A stretch of 64,000 nucleotides of DNA from Onchidella celtica (taxonomy: Eukaryota; Mollusca; Gastropoda; Systellommatophora; Onchidiidae): positions 15,130,822 to 15,194,821 of the forward strand of contig OZ007581.1 of the NCBI GenBank assembly GCA_963931925.1, given 5' to 3'. Below, in pieces: positions 35,362 to 47,990 of this stretch. Within the stretch, counting starts at the first letter, position 1; every line of letters begins with the position of its first letter. Made by a program: the position numbers and the translations under genes. The notes under the pieces are model-generated. The model was not told the DNA's origin, searched no databases, and was given only the letters and a program-made list of their open reading frames with translations.

Positions 35362-36711
35362 TGTCACGAGGTGGGTTAGGGCATTCGACTGATTATCGAG
35401 AGGCCAATCACACACTCGGACGGGCACACACACAAGTTAAATACTAAAGTAAACAAAAGCGATTTCTTTGAGTCAGGCCTGCAGGGCCACAACAATTTAA
35501 TATAAAATAACAATAACAACTATGAAGTATGAAATTCAAGAGCAATCTGCATTTAAATAATACTAAACTACTTAAGTAAGAGCCTCCTTCTCTATTAGTA
35601 CAATTCACTCCAACGTATTCCAAAGTGGAAAAGACATTATAATTTCAAACTTCTCGGCAAGTCACACGACTCGCGTGCCAGGACCTATAAGAGTTACAAA
35701 TTCACAACTATGCTCATAGTAAATTGTCCTGGCACTTTCCTAAACTTATGAAATACAAATTCTACTCTAATAACTTCTTAAACAATGGATGAACACATGT
35801 TAAATTCCTCTCACTTCTTAACTCACACTAAAATTAATTACAAAAGATATGTTATGGATAAAATGGTACTGCTCGGCGGCAGCTCTTGGAACACGTTCTA
35901 CAACTCTGCTGGAAACTTCTGCTGAACCTCTCTGGTAGACATGAGAATGAGTAAAAGGTTCATACCATTATCTCAGTCATGTGGATATGACCGAGCGTTT
36001 CAATTCTGGCTTTGGTGGACTAAGGTCCGGTGCGCTAAGGCTTGGCGCTATCTCTGTCATTAGCTCCTCGTAAGTACAGTATCATGGAACTGCCTATCTA
36101 CGTCTCGTTCTCATATCAAGCCTGAGAACAAACCGCCGAGTCACTCCGTAAATGGATACAAAAATCTGCATGTGGCTGGATTACAGAGCTCTTGCGCCCA
36201 CTTATATGCTATGCCGATGTACCGGCTAAATCCTTACGCGAACTCAATCACTTCCACTTCTGATTGGCTCAGCCATGTGAGCTCAGCCTGCAGTCTCAAT
36301 AATTTATTACTGTTTCATACATTTCTGCAAATCGAATACGGCTTTACAACTAAAAGCAAGGTCGCCCTCTACATTGTTTTTGAATAAAATTAAGATCTGA
36401 ACTCGTGCTCTCTCCTTCTGCACGAACTACCGAAGGTCAACTGTCTCGACGCGAAGCGTCTCGATGAAAATAAACCCCTTGCTCACCCTCTCTGTTGTTA
36501 AATCGTGGGACTAAAACTGCTTCGTAATACTAGTTTTCCACCTACACATTTTCCTTCTCAATACTTTCTCTCCATCCAGCAATTTCCCAGTCAAAACATC
36601 CCATTCACGATAACAGCTCAAGGCCAAACACGCGACGTCTCGGTGAATATCAAATCATTGACTCACCGTGACCTAGCACTGCATTTTCGATAATAAAATC
36701 AGGTCGCGACA
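35362..36711 (+). mobile_element. Solo LTR, 1350 bp, target duplication CCAGG
   Basis: Starts TGTCACGAGGTGGGTTAGGG and ends TCAGGTCGCGACA, with perfect CCAGG repeats at 35357-35361 and 36712-36716. It contains the shared motif AGGCCTGCAGGGCCAC about 114 bases in. No internal region or second LTR is adjacent. Confidence 0.88.
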
Positions 36712-36716
36712 CCAGG

Positions 36717-37346
36717 CAACAATCCCCTTATGCCTCATTTTTTTTCATTATCATACCTCGCCCGTCCCAAATCCATCCCAATGCTATACTGGTGTTTTAT
36801 CCAGAAAGCGTCTTATAATTAGCCTTATGTTTAAAAAGTGACTTGATCCGCAATACATTCCTGGAGATCAAGCAACTCTTCTTGCAAGTGCCCAGGTGTC
36901 ATAGGTGCATCGTAACCAATTTGATTAGCTCTTTCAATCTCGAACTATGCAGACAACACTGACTATAACAACCATTCTTTGCCCCTATATCTCGAAGATA
37001 AGTTAATGTGGCAAATCCATGTTAGTGCGAAATTAAATCACGAGAAACAGAATTCGGCCCTGGTGAAATGGTATCAAAATAATTATTCAGAAAAGGTCTA
37101 TGAACTGAAATAAGAACGTCTGCATTATGCTCATTTATGCTCATATCAATTTATTACTGTTATGTTCAAATACAATAAATTCATGTTTCTCATAAACTGA
37201 CACTTATAAACGAGGTCTTATTTTTTTTTTTACATTATATTTTAGCTTAGGTTGACAACTTCATAAACCCCATGCATTCCAGCCAAGTGAAATGTCAGTC
37301 AACACTGAGAGATGTTTTCCTTTGAAAGTCTTAAATCAGTACATAC
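36717..37346. other. No recognised gene; probable intron or downstream sequence of the claudin-like gene
   Basis: AT-rich sequence following exon 2 of the minus-strand claudin-like gene. I searched it for a further transmembrane-coding exon and found none. Confidence 0.4.
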
Positions 37347-37506
37347 CATCGTTAAGGGCTTCAGACAGTGACTGGCAGAAATGTGCTCTGAAAGCGGGTA
37401 TTTCAGTACAAAAGAGCCAGATGCCAACATTACGCCTAACCACATCTCCTGTCTCAAGGAAAGGCAAGCTGAACCCGAAGAGGCCGATCATAGGATCGAT
37501 GTAAAC
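37347..37506 (-). CDS. Claudin/PMP22-like gene, internal exon (extracellular loop 1)
   Basis: On the minus strand an acceptor (CGGTCCTTATTCAG) precedes 160 bases of open frame beginning VYIDPMIGLFGFSLPF, followed by GDVVRRNVGIWLFC, ten residues, then CQSLSEALND. It ends at a donor (GATG|GTATGT). The G-IW-x2-C-x10-C pattern is the signature of the first extracellular loop of claudin-superfamily proteins. Its start phase (0) joins exactly to the preceding exon at 37819. It would be the loop between the first and second membrane segments of a four-pass membrane or junction protein. Later exons should lie at lower coordinates or outside the window. A non-functional duplicate is possible, but no stop or frameshift is seen. 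Confidence 0.6.
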
Positions 37507-37818
37507 CTGAATAAGGACCGGGAAACAAACGTGAGAGCCGGTGCTAAATTTACAGAATAATAATGTTATCTAATAACAATAATGAAAAGCTCTGTCATAC
37601 GATAAGAGATGGGCTTCAAATAAAGGTTGTGGTTTTCTCAAGTTAACAGTCTACTACGGGTGCACTTCCCGATTGGTGGAGTGACAATGCTACATGACAG
37701 ACTAGGTAATCTGCCGGTAACATAAAATGTGTTTTCACCCGCTGTGATAAAACTAAACAGAGTAAACAAAAGAAAGATAAAAAAAATAATATGAAAGTCA
37801 CCGTACAGAAGTACTCAC

Positions 37819-37905
37819 CATTCCTGTTAACCAGTATGGGGCGATAAGCCCTATTGTGAGCATAAGGGCAGCGATGGTCACTTGTATATGTTTTGCGTTG
37901 GGCAT
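37819..37905 (-). CDS. Claudin/PMP22-like gene, first coding exon (transmembrane segment 1)
   Basis: Begins ATG (MPNAKHIQVTIAALM...) and encodes 29 residues with a hydrophobic segment ending LTIGLIAPYWLTGM, typical of the first membrane helix and following PYW of claudin-like proteins. The exon is bounded by a good acceptor (CATTGTCATTACAG at 37916) and a consensus donor (ATG|GTGAGTAC at 37818), phase 0. About 10 bases of 5' UTR precede the ATG in the same exon, so an upstream non-coding exon is expected at higher coordinates. The intron to the next exon is 312 bp. The subfamily cannot be named from this much sequence. Confidence 0.6.
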
Positions 37906-37915
37906 GATCACCCCT

Positions 37916-38878
37916 CTGTAATGACAATGAAATCTCACAACAAATAACCGTGATCTACATGATAAATATATCATTCCTTTGTTTTTTTGATAATCCTGCT
38001 GAACAGGACACTGCACAAATGACTGAAACAGAGTATAAGAGAAATTACATAATGAATCATTGGTAAAACAATTTTTTTATTCTCGCTTTTGTGTATTCTA
38101 ATTACATGTACATTCACTTTCTGAAATACCTTATTCTCAGTCAGACAAGCATAAAATCCCATTTTTGTCCAGTTTTATAATTATACTTCCCTCGGCATCT
38201 TCGCTGGCATCGTTTTGTACACCCCCATTAATTTAATGCTGGGGCGTCAAAGCGCTGCAAAACTTCCAAAAGATATCACCTGAAAACGGATTTAATTATG
38301 CAAATCCATGACAAAGAGAGGCAATGGGTCAATTCAGAAGTACATAAGGATACTGTATATTATGCCTTTTTAGCCCTGCGAATCAGCCATAAGCAATTCA
38401 TCTTGCATTGATACAAAAGCATGTGGATCAGTAGCCTATCATCACTTTTCCTACAGAAATTGTCACGTTGCAGTTAAAAAGAAAAACTAAAACACCTAGC
38501 AGACGATGTAAAGCGACAGCATTAAAAACTTCACACATATCAGCAAACGTTTACCATTCACTGGAAAAGCGGTCCATGACGGCATGCCGCCCAATAAGGC
38601 CCGGCTCTCATAGGAAGAAACGCGAAACGAGAAACCCGAAACAGAAAACGTCTCACGCGTGCAAACAAAAGTGGTAACAATGATTTAAACGGTAATGTGC
38701 ACATAGATTAGGAGGTAACGACGCGCCAGGTACGCGAAACGCGTGTGTTGACGTGAAGAGGCAAAGTGAACATGTTCACTTTTCGTGTGGCGTTTCTTGT
38801 AGTTTCCTGTCCAACTGCAGTGAAGCGCATTATTCTGCTACTGCGTTGTCGTAGAGATAACGCAGCATTCAAAGCTCC
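37916..38878. other. No recognised gene; upstream of the claudin-like exons
   Basis: Contains CpG-bearing sequence around 38580-38770 and random short ORFs. A promoter or 5' exon of the minus-strand claudin-like gene may lie here, but I cannot point to one. Confidence 0.4.
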
Positions 38879-39009
38879 GACTTCTTCTTCTTCTTCCTGC
38901 TGCTGCTGCTGTTGTTGTTTTTGTTCTTCTTCTTCATCTTCTTCTTCCTGATGCTGTTGTTGTTGTTGTTGTTGTTGTTGTTGCAGTTGTTGTTGATGAT
39001 GGTGATGAT
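38879..39009. repeat. Compound trinucleotide array (TTC, TGC, TTG, ATG)
   Basis: Successive runs of CTT/TTC, CTG/TGC, TTG and finally GATGAT. ORFs through it (poly-Ser/Cys) are artefacts of the repeat. Confidence 0.95.
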
Positions 39010-41176
39010 AAGTTTATTTCAGCGATTTGTTTTCTCCTCACCTGAGAGCCAAGACTAGTTTTTCTTCGGCTGATATTGGTTCCGGCCAAATACAACACAC
39101 AGGTTGTAAACATGGAAGCACCAGTGACTTGAGTTTGTCACAGGTTTGGTATAACATTCTTAAGTAATAGTAATTAAAGAACAATGTCTCGTCCTTACGC
39201 CCCATCAATGAGCAGAAGGTTCTTTGAAATTCTCCCCTTGTACTCCTTAACATAAAATGCTCATGGGACCAAAATTAGGCCTATGTGATCAGGTGACGTG
39301 TGGTGTGAGGCGTTTCGCGTTTCTCGTTACACTTAGCCGGAACTTAGAAGAAACAAGTGACCTAAATAAGTTATAAGTGATCTCCGGTCTCCCCTGCTCT
39401 TTTTTTTTTCTCTCTCTCTCTTCTGTCACTATTGTGTTATTTGTACATTCTCTTTACTCGATGCGATTCCGACGGTCCAACTGATGTCAAGATATTTGAA
39501 TTGCATTGTATTTGAACAGACCAGGGGTAGTGTGCCAATATTAACGGAATAGAGTTATACCTATGACCAATTGACCAAATACTTTAGTCTGGGATAAGTG
39601 GGTGGGAAAGTGGTGAATTTGGTGGCGTAAATGATGGAAGGGGGGGGGGGGAATATAATAATAATACCTTGCAGTGCTTATGTTCTGTCCCATATACATG
39701 CTGTTATCACGGCAATAAAAGGATCTGTAACTTCGAGCGTCTATCATCACAAGAAATACTGGGAACGTGAATAAAAGATTAGTTCACCAGGCGCTGGATC
39801 AAACAATGAGCCCGTTTAATATCTGCACCACATCAGTGAACTTCACCAGTCGCAAGAGAAAGGCGTGAACATCTCTACCAGTCTATTTTGTGGTGCGTTT
39901 TTTTTTTTTTTTCGGAATGAACGGGATCAACGTGGAGTTATTCTCAAACTGTCAGCTGAATTTATTTTAAAAATTTTGCATGGGTTCAGAATTCATAATC
40001 AGCCTAAAATGGAACTCATTTGATTTTATTTGCAGGCTGTAGTCCGATTTTCAGTTGTATCCATGAGACAGTCGTTGTGTATTGTTTACTCATTGTAAAT
40101 GAACTGAACCCCTGTTCTGGGCTCTGTTTTGCTAATTGATATTGCCATTGAAGCTCCAAACTTTGGTACGCAAATAAGAAAGTAAACAAAAGCGGCAGTA
40201 ATGAAGAATGTTTAAAACGTTTAAGATCAAGTACTTTCCTTTAGAATTTAACAGACTAAACTTGTCTTTTCCTTCTCACTTTTCGCCTATCTTTTTTTTT
40301 TCTCTCCAAATTCTCGAGAAATACACTACCGTGATTAACACACCAATCAGTGTATAGCAGTTCGAACAGTTTTCTCATGTCATCTCTTGAAAAATCTGTT
40401 TTCTCTCTCTGTATCCTTCGTTCACCAGCCATATTGTGCTTTGCTTTGTGGAAAAATGCAATATTAATTAGATATTGCATATTTTAAAGAAAACATTTTG
40501 ACGGTGAAATTGCCTCTGGAAGCGAAATCAGTCGGTGTTGTGTCTTATTTTCTAAGCAAATCCATTGTACGTACGACTGGTTCTGCGCCAGGTCGGCGGC
40601 GCCCGTGACTGGATACTTTAAGAGGTCGGAGAAAGGGAATGTCCGATCTCATTATTTCTAGTACCTTTGATATCAGCTTCTTGGCTTCATAGATCAGATT
40701 CTCATGAAACACAAGTTAAGAGAAGTAAGCAGAAGCTTGGGGGGTGGGGGTGGGGGGGGGTGGGGGGGGGAGGAGAGACTGAAATTACTTGGCAAGGCGA
40801 CAGTTGCGGTAGCAGAGGTCGCGGGTTCTAATCCCATCTTGGTCATTTCTCTTTTTTCCTTCTTTCACCCCCCCCCCCTGTTTTTCTGAGCACTAACTAG
40901 GCACTACACTTTAATTCGTCACATATCTTTTCATAAAGCAATTCACAATCACCTGCCGCCCCGCCCCTCTTCTTAACGTCAAAATGTAGGAAATCTCTCA
41001 GGGAGTTCTCCCATTCAGTCAAAAGCCATTTCTTCTTGATCTCTCGTGAATCGCAATATTATGTTAATAAGTCTATGAACACATTCTTCAACGACAAATA
41101 ATTAGAGCTTTGATTCACCCACAAATGACTGTACATTTTTACAGTAACGCATAAACGAGACTAGTGAACGGCAGAT
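39010..41176. other. No confirmed gene; poly-G/poly-C tracts
   Basis: Single-copy-looking sequence ending at the start of copy B. It contains a G-rich region with G-quadruplex potential (40739-40773), poly-C at 40867 and 41309, and a GGTTCTAATCCC B-box-like motif near 40826. A 58-codon minus-strand ORF starting at 40432 (MAGERRIQREKTDFSRDDMR) has a plausible start context and a very basic tail, but no family match. Confidence 0.4.
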
Positions 41177-42410
41177 AGACTGGTTATTTATTTACACTTC
41201 TCCACAGAAATAAAGTGCTGTACATAGAGACGCGGGGTTGTCGGGGCCATGGGCGCAAAATTCCAATAAAAAAAAAAAGTAATAAAAAAGTATGACCACC
41301 CTCAAACCCCCCCCCCCCCCCGAACCCCCTCTCCCTCCAACTCACACACTCACATAAACGGAAATTCTCCAAATTAAACGCGTGAACAATCTACCCATTT
41401 TTAAAACATGACGAGGGGAATAAACGTTGCCATGTAATGTTCCGCGAGTCGGGGGGTGGGGGGGGGGGGATGGTAATACTGGCCTTGCACCGGGCGTTCT
41501 CAACCCACGCTACGTTACTCTAGGCACATGCTATGATTTGAGTGCGGAATATGGAAATGAATATGTACACTTCGCCCTTAGTTTGTCAGGTTTTCCTTCT
41601 TTGAATGGGCGAGTTCATCCATTAGATACGTGTGTACCACCTACACAAAGACCGGGTCATTCACCCTTTATACAAGGCACATCGTATTTCTTAATTAAGA
41701 TTTAAGAAAAGCACGACCTAAAACTAAAGACTTACCCCTTCGCAAAATACTGAACTTCGAACTAGACAGCTCCGTTGTATCGGTTAAGAATGCTTCACGT
41801 CGTTTGTTATAAATTATTTCAGATACAGATAGTCTGCTACACTTAATCTTGCTTTTAACTTCCGGGTTTCTCCCATGTGATTCCCCCGTGTTCTTATTTT
41901 GTATTGTGTTACCGTGTAACACACGGGGAAAAGGCATGCGTATCTCAAAATATTGTGCCTGGATTTGGCGTTGGTGAAACTCACCATGAACTTTTCATCT
42001 CAACTACATGACCCAAATAACTCATGTCAAAAAAAATAAATAAAAATAAAATATAAACTGGCAAATAGGTAAACTTTGGCAAACCTAAGTACATTTATTT
42101 TGTTGTTTTTTATGTGTGTGTGTTTGTGTTCAAATCTGAGCTGATAAACCTGTCTCGGGTAATGATCAGTCACTATTACACGTAATTCAAAAGAGAGACC
42201 TGGAAGTAAAAGGATAAAAACATTGATTGAGATCATTGCTTTATTTGGTTCATTGCCCTAAGCATTTACACGTCTCTTTCCTTGTTGTTTGTCTTTTCGT
42301 TTGTTTCTCCTGATATTTCTTGTTTCTTGTCCATAAAGAGATTGTTACAGAAAGAAAGAAAGAAATGAGACAGTTTTTACAGGAGTTGGTGGGGGGGGGG
42401 GGGGGTTAAT
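41177..42410. repeat. Segmental duplication copy B: blocks B1, B2, B3 fused
   Basis: 41177-41715 matches 114-650, 41730-41985 matches 8270-8535, and 42005-42410 matches 12720-13160, in that order. Copy B is thus compact here, and copy A has about 7.6 kb and 4.2 kb of additional sequence at the two junctions. The start at 41177 (GACTGGTTATTTA) shows the sequence without the LTR that ends at 113. Confidence 0.85.
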
Positions 42411-43155
42411 TTTTAGGAATTGTGTAACCGCTCGTGTAGACGACTGTATACACAGCGTATGTAATAGCCCGTCTAAACGACTACACAATGTGTGTAGCCG
42501 CTCTTTTAACCCTGCGCTGTGTTTGATCTAGTCGTGTACTTTGCTGTATTCAGTCTTGCGTAACGTGAGATAACCTGTCGAAACATAATATTCGAATCCG
42601 TGAGGCTGGCCTAAAACTGATCTAATACAGCTTTAAAAAGCTTGATTTAAAAAAAAAAAAAATTGAAATTCGTTGCTAATGTCGTAAATCATGTGTTAAA
42701 TGTGAATAACTAGATCTAACTCTACAAGGCCATATACTATACACGTAGATTTGTATGAGGAATATATAAAATACATGTGCATTAATCATTTTCTTGCTTT
42801 ATTGTTAAACTCTTTTTTCTATGTTTGCATACTACCCATTTTGTAACTATTTAGAGAAATCATTGAAATAGTTGAGACCAGAATCTCCTAAGTGAATTAA
42901 CAGTTCTTTTATAATATGCCCCCCGCCCCCCCCCCCCCGCCCGCATCCTCGCACCGTCATTTTTATTGCCATACCATTTATGATTTCAAGGAGTCTACTT
43001 GTCATTTAACTGTATTGTGGAGTGAACATTTTAATCATTTACATGGACCAAGCTTTGTTCAGGGTGACAGAAATTAGTTCAAATTCCAATGCTAACTATG
43101 TTGTCATGTCACTGCCAATGCTATCTTTCATATTTTGCACCTGTAATGTGCTAGA
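42411..43155. other. No recognised gene
   Basis: AT-rich, with partially palindromic repeats of GTGTAG/ACGACT at 42425-42510 and a poly-C run near 42920. It has weak relation to 13161-15109. Confidence 0.45.
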
Positions 43156-43870
43156 AACTGGAATAATCCTCCTAAAAATCTAATTTTGACCTTGAAATTC
43201 TTGTTTGAGAGTAATTGTCCTCATCAACTCCGTTAGTGTTGAATAATTTACATAGCATTAGGTTAAAAACCTCCTTTTTGGAAGTCAACTATGCATATTC
43301 ATTTAATTTTACAGCACTAGTAAAGGATGAAGCAAAGGGAAATGTACACTTTCTGTCCAGAATTCATGAGTTTGACTGCTGTACATCTCTCCTAGATAAT
43401 GATGGATAGTTTCCTTAGAGAAAATAAAACTACACTATGTTCTAAGGGGCCAAACTCATTGGCTGCAGATCAGAAAAGGATATAAAGCAGATTTTTGTAA
43501 GAATTTTAGTTTACCAACACAAGTTTTAAGACAAAGAAAACCTGTTTAAAAACGGTTTCCAGAAGTAATATGATAGTAAATCTAGATATAATATAAAGAA
43601 ACTGGTTAAATCTACTAGAATATAGTACTGTTGAGCATTCGCTGGTATACTGAAATGGAAACACATCCTTGGATTGTCATTCTAGATATGGTCAGTTAGA
43701 CTTTACTAATGAGTTTGATAAAAAAAATTAGCTAGTTTTTATGATGAGAATGAAGTGTCTTGAGTACATATACAGAAAGGTAACCAACTCCATTATATAG
43801 TACCATTTTGGACAAATAAGCTTTGAAATTGTGTTTAGTGCCATATATATCGTCTTAGGAAGATGAAAAC
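43156..43870. repeat. Segmental duplication block B4 (paralog of 15110-15830)
   Basis: Most conserved paralogous block, with the same ATGCATATTCATTTAA, ATTGGCTGCAGATCAGAAAA and TATAAAG landmarks as copy A. The reading frame shared with copy A lacks a common start codon. Confidence 0.85.
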
Positions 43871-45864
43871 AGGTGCTGTTTGCTTTAGCCAGAAAAGTAA
43901 TTGATTGTTAAAAGATCATCCCAAGACAGATTATTAGCTTTCATTATTACCATATCAAGTCATTATCTACTTATTTATTTTTCACCGAATCTGGTGCCTT
44001 GCGTGTTTAATTATGTAATATTTTTTTCAATACCACGATGTTCTATACGGCAATTTGTCAATTTTCTGTCATAAAATAACTAATAAATAAATTATGTGCT
44101 GATTACTAGACCAACAATCCGTCACATCCATTTTAATTGTCTTTTTATGTGATTTTTCTTGGTCGGTAACTAACATGTAGATGTTACAAAGCTTAAGTTA
44201 ATAGCCTTATCCACTGTCCTGACCACCCCATTACTACTTGAGGTATTATTGTTGAGTAAAAATAAATATGATAAGATAAGATAAGAATAGATAAGATAAG
44301 AATCACTTTATTATCCCATATGGGAAATTCTTTTTCACAGAGTGTTTAACAGCACACACGTGGTATACATATCTCACGTATCATTATATATAAACAAACG
44401 CAATAAGTCAATAACAGACGTACATGGAGTGACATGGAAAGAACCTTAATGAATTGTGGCACACATCTATCTAGTAAAATGACTTGCTGAGGCGAGTTGC
44501 TGAAGGCAAAAACAATCTTCTGTATCTTTCCCTGTTTGTTTTCATGTGTATTGTTCTGCTCCTCTAGGATGATCTATGCTTGACATATTTAACCCCTTGC
44601 CTGCCACATATATTTTCCACTCATATGCCGGATGCAAAAGGGGACAAAACAAACAAATCTAAAAAATTACATTATATTAATATTTCAAAATGCATGGAAA
44701 TGATGCAGGTAAGTAGGGGAAATAACTAGGAAAAAAAATGGAATCATTATTATTTCGGGAATTGTCTCCATATAATGTGTTTTTTTTTTACTTTGTGTTG
44801 ACCCAAGTTCCTGTTTTGGCTCTCACCTTTGTGAGATCTTATGGGGTTTCTCTTTAACAAGCGGTCTCCAAACTGTAGCTTACGGCTTCTCCAAGTCTAT
44901 GTCCGGGGCTGAAAAAGCTAAACTTTCGACCTGGATGTTTGTGCTGGGCGAGAGTCTAGATTCAGACTTGGATATTCAGTTGAACAAATCAATCCATTTA
45001 TCCAGATATAATGGGGTAATCCATTTGTGATCCGCTTTCGAATAGTTTTTAGAACTATATGTCAGAGACTCGTTCTGTAATGATGCAGTTTGTCTTTCCA
45101 TCCCTCATCTGCCTTACGATTTAAAAAAAAAAAAAAACGTCTGACCCCCAAACCCCGCCCCAAACCTCAAGCCCCATTTCGACCCCGGCCATGGTCGTTC
45201 ACATTATTGCGTCTTCCTCAAAGAGTAACCCCCCCCCCCCACCCCAAAAGAAAACAACAAAGACAGCAGATTTACCCTACCCCGGCCCTCTAGCGCACCT
45301 GGAGACGATCACGGCCATATTGTGCTAGGAAAAAAACAAGACGTTAGACAGAATGAAAAGCAGACTGCTAGAACAGGAGGATACCTTGCCAGAAGTGGCC
45401 ACTGCAACCTGCGGCACGAGACAAGGACATTGCATCAGATGGGACGTCAGAAAGGGACATTGTAAACTATTTACAGAAATTAGATTAGAGAATAACATGT
45501 GCCAGTGAGATCCAACAAAGTATATATAGATTGGTGGAGACGGACAGCTGTATCAATACGATGTACGAGTAACCTTAATGCAGTTTTATCAATTTTTTTA
45601 ACTGTTTATATTATATAATGAGTAATTTTACTTAGGTAGTTTAAATAAGCGGCCGAAGTGTACAAATAAAAGCATATTCAACAAAAGACAGGAGGTGTAA
45701 GAATTGGAAGTTGAATTATTAAAAAAAATGCACATCGAAAGACAATGCGTTATCATAACAGTGGTGTTACAGTCTTATTACTGTAAAAAGAATTTTTATA
45801 GGTAATGTACATAAAATAAAAGCATATTTAGCCAATACTATTGGATGTAAATTGAAAAATGTAA
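43871..45864. other. Copy-B-specific sequence, no confirmed gene
   Basis: Holds a (GATAA)n patch at 44267-44306 followed by AATCACTTTATTATCCCATA, GC-rich poly-A/poly-C stretches at 45120-45300, and a short frame near 45360-45510 with a Cys-rich pattern (ATCGTRQGHCIRWDV...CKLF). That frame could be a decayed piggyBac C-terminal zinc-binding tail. It occupies the position of the piggyBac remnant of copy A. Confidence 0.4.
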
Positions 45865-47990
45865 TAGTTTTAAAATGGACATTAGAAGAGAATGCATAAT
45901 TGTAATAGGGTAAAGTAAAACAGACGTATTGTGAGTCAAATGGAAATCAAAGACGCATACATGTTAGGGTCCATTGCAACTGATAAAAAAAAATGTGAGA
46001 AGTTTTCTGATTGTTTCACTGCCATCCTGAGTTTGCCCTATTTATGTTTGCTTTTTGTCGTGCTCCTTTGTTTATTCCATGAAATCTGTGGTATTTTTGT
46101 ATTTTTTTTTGTTTTGTTTTTCAGATTGATGATCGGTCTGGAACGTATTCATGCTGTGCATGACTCAGTGATTTCAGATAACTGAAGAGATAAATAAGTA
46201 CCTAATTCAAGGAACAAAAAAAAAAAAAAAAAAAGGAATATATAGTTGTTCCTTCATGAATAAGTAGACGGATTTCAAGTAAATAGTAGGTAGCAAAGAA
46301 AATAGAAAAGTATGAACGTATGTAGATAACCAAGTGAATAAAAACACAGCTACGGACTATCCTAGGATTCGGACCCAACTGAAATCTTTTATAGCCCAGA
46401 ATTGTCAATAACTGAATTCTGCGTTGTCGGCTGTATTTTTGTAAGTTCTATTTCAGTGTAGTGGTATAGCATTTGTCAATTTGAATTGACATTTCATTGT
46501 AACTTTATTTTTATTTTTTTTATGTACAAAAATGTTTGATGGACTTAAGCTGTTTTCTGAAAATGTTTTTCATACTACGGGAAATGCAGAAAATATAAAT
46601 TAAATGCAAGTAATCGAAATAAATTGAATGAATCAATTTTTTCGTTGGCGTTTCCCCGAATGACTTAAAGATGCACAATCTTCAATAGTACGTCTGACGT
46701 TAGACAGAAAATGCATATAAAACATAACGGAGTGGTTGTTTGAGTAACAGTAACATTTAATGCTACAATTAAGTTAATCTTTGGCCACGGATGTAAAACA
46801 AAGTAGCCAAATACAAGTATGTCTGAAGTTAGACAGAAAATGCATATAAAACATAACGGAGTGGTTGTTTGAGTAACAGTAACATAAAATTAGTGCTACA
46901 ATTAAATTAATCTTTGGCCACGGATGTAAAACAAAGTAGCCAAATACAAGTACGTCTGAAGTTAGACAGAAAATGCATTTAAAACATAATGGAGAGACTG
47001 TTTGAGGCGTGTGGCCAAATTCTGTGAAGTTTATGGCTGGAAAGTATTTACGTTGGTGCTAGAGGTAGAGTAAGAATTCGCAGGAGCAAGGTGTGTGCGG
47101 CAGGGCCACGATGATTCTGTGTCCGGAATTGGGCATATGTTTATAAAACAAAAACTCCTATTGTGAGTATTTTGGCAGCTTGATCCAAATAATTTCTACC
47201 TAAAATAAAATATGCAAATAAAACATATTTTTTTAGACAAACCTGCATAATTCTTCTAGCCAGTCTGGCATGATACGCATGCCGCAGGTAACCATCAGTA
47301 TCTATTAAGAGAAATAGACACCTTGAAATGAAAAGACACAAATTAAAGACAAAACAACGTTGGTCTAGTGTCTAACTTTAATAATCACGAAAGTAGTCAA
47401 AGCAAAAAAGTATATGCAGAATAACATTAAAAAGTGACACTTGAATTTTATTTTAATTAAGATTACAAAGTTTAACACATGGCTGTCTCATTCTGCCACT
47501 ACTCTCAGTAACTTTTAGAGGAAAGAAAAATATAAAGTTAGTAATACCAACAGAAAGAAAGAAAGAACCGTCAATAAGGAATCTAAATATCGTCAGTAAG
47601 GATAAATAATATTTAGAACCGGGACAAATAGCATCATTTATAAGAGAAAAAAAACAAAACAAAGGAAAGAAAAACATTGATTAGTAAGAAAAACCAACAT
47701 CAAAAACATTGTTTCTACTCTAGGATGCATTAGTGATGAATGAAGTGTCCAGGCCTCGGATTTTTTGTTTTTTGTTAACTATGTTTCTGTTTACCAGCAC
47801 TTAAAAAACGAAGATAAAGAGTAAAGAAAATTTGTAAGAAATAATCTGTACCCGATCTTGCGGCAACTAATTATATGAAAGAAGTAATTCATTGTAGCAG
47901 AGAGCCTTACTGATTCACCTAGCTCTGAGAGAAAGCCAACACCTGCTGCAGTGCAGTGTAATAAAAGTAGGCAATAATACATATTATTAT
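45865..47990. repeat. Segmental duplication block B5 (paralog of 16983-18590)
   Basis: Collinear with copy A, including the GGATTCGGACCCAACTGAAATC stretch and tandem array. No conserved ORF. Confidence 0.85.
46692..47020. repeat. ~130-bp tandem repeat, about 2.5 units
   Basis: Units start at 46692, 46821 and 46954 (GTCTGA.GTTAGACAGAAAA). Copy A has one unit fewer at the paralogous place (17736). The first two units here are closer to each other than to the last, pointing to a recent unit gain. Confidence 0.85.

Noticed and set aside
38766-38951. ORF ending in poly-Cys/poly-Ser
   Set aside because: Artefact of the trinucleotide array.
40785-40845. tRNA-like segment with a GGTTCTAATCCC B-box
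   Set aside because: No convincing A-box at the right distance and no cloverleaf, so it is not called as an RNA gene.
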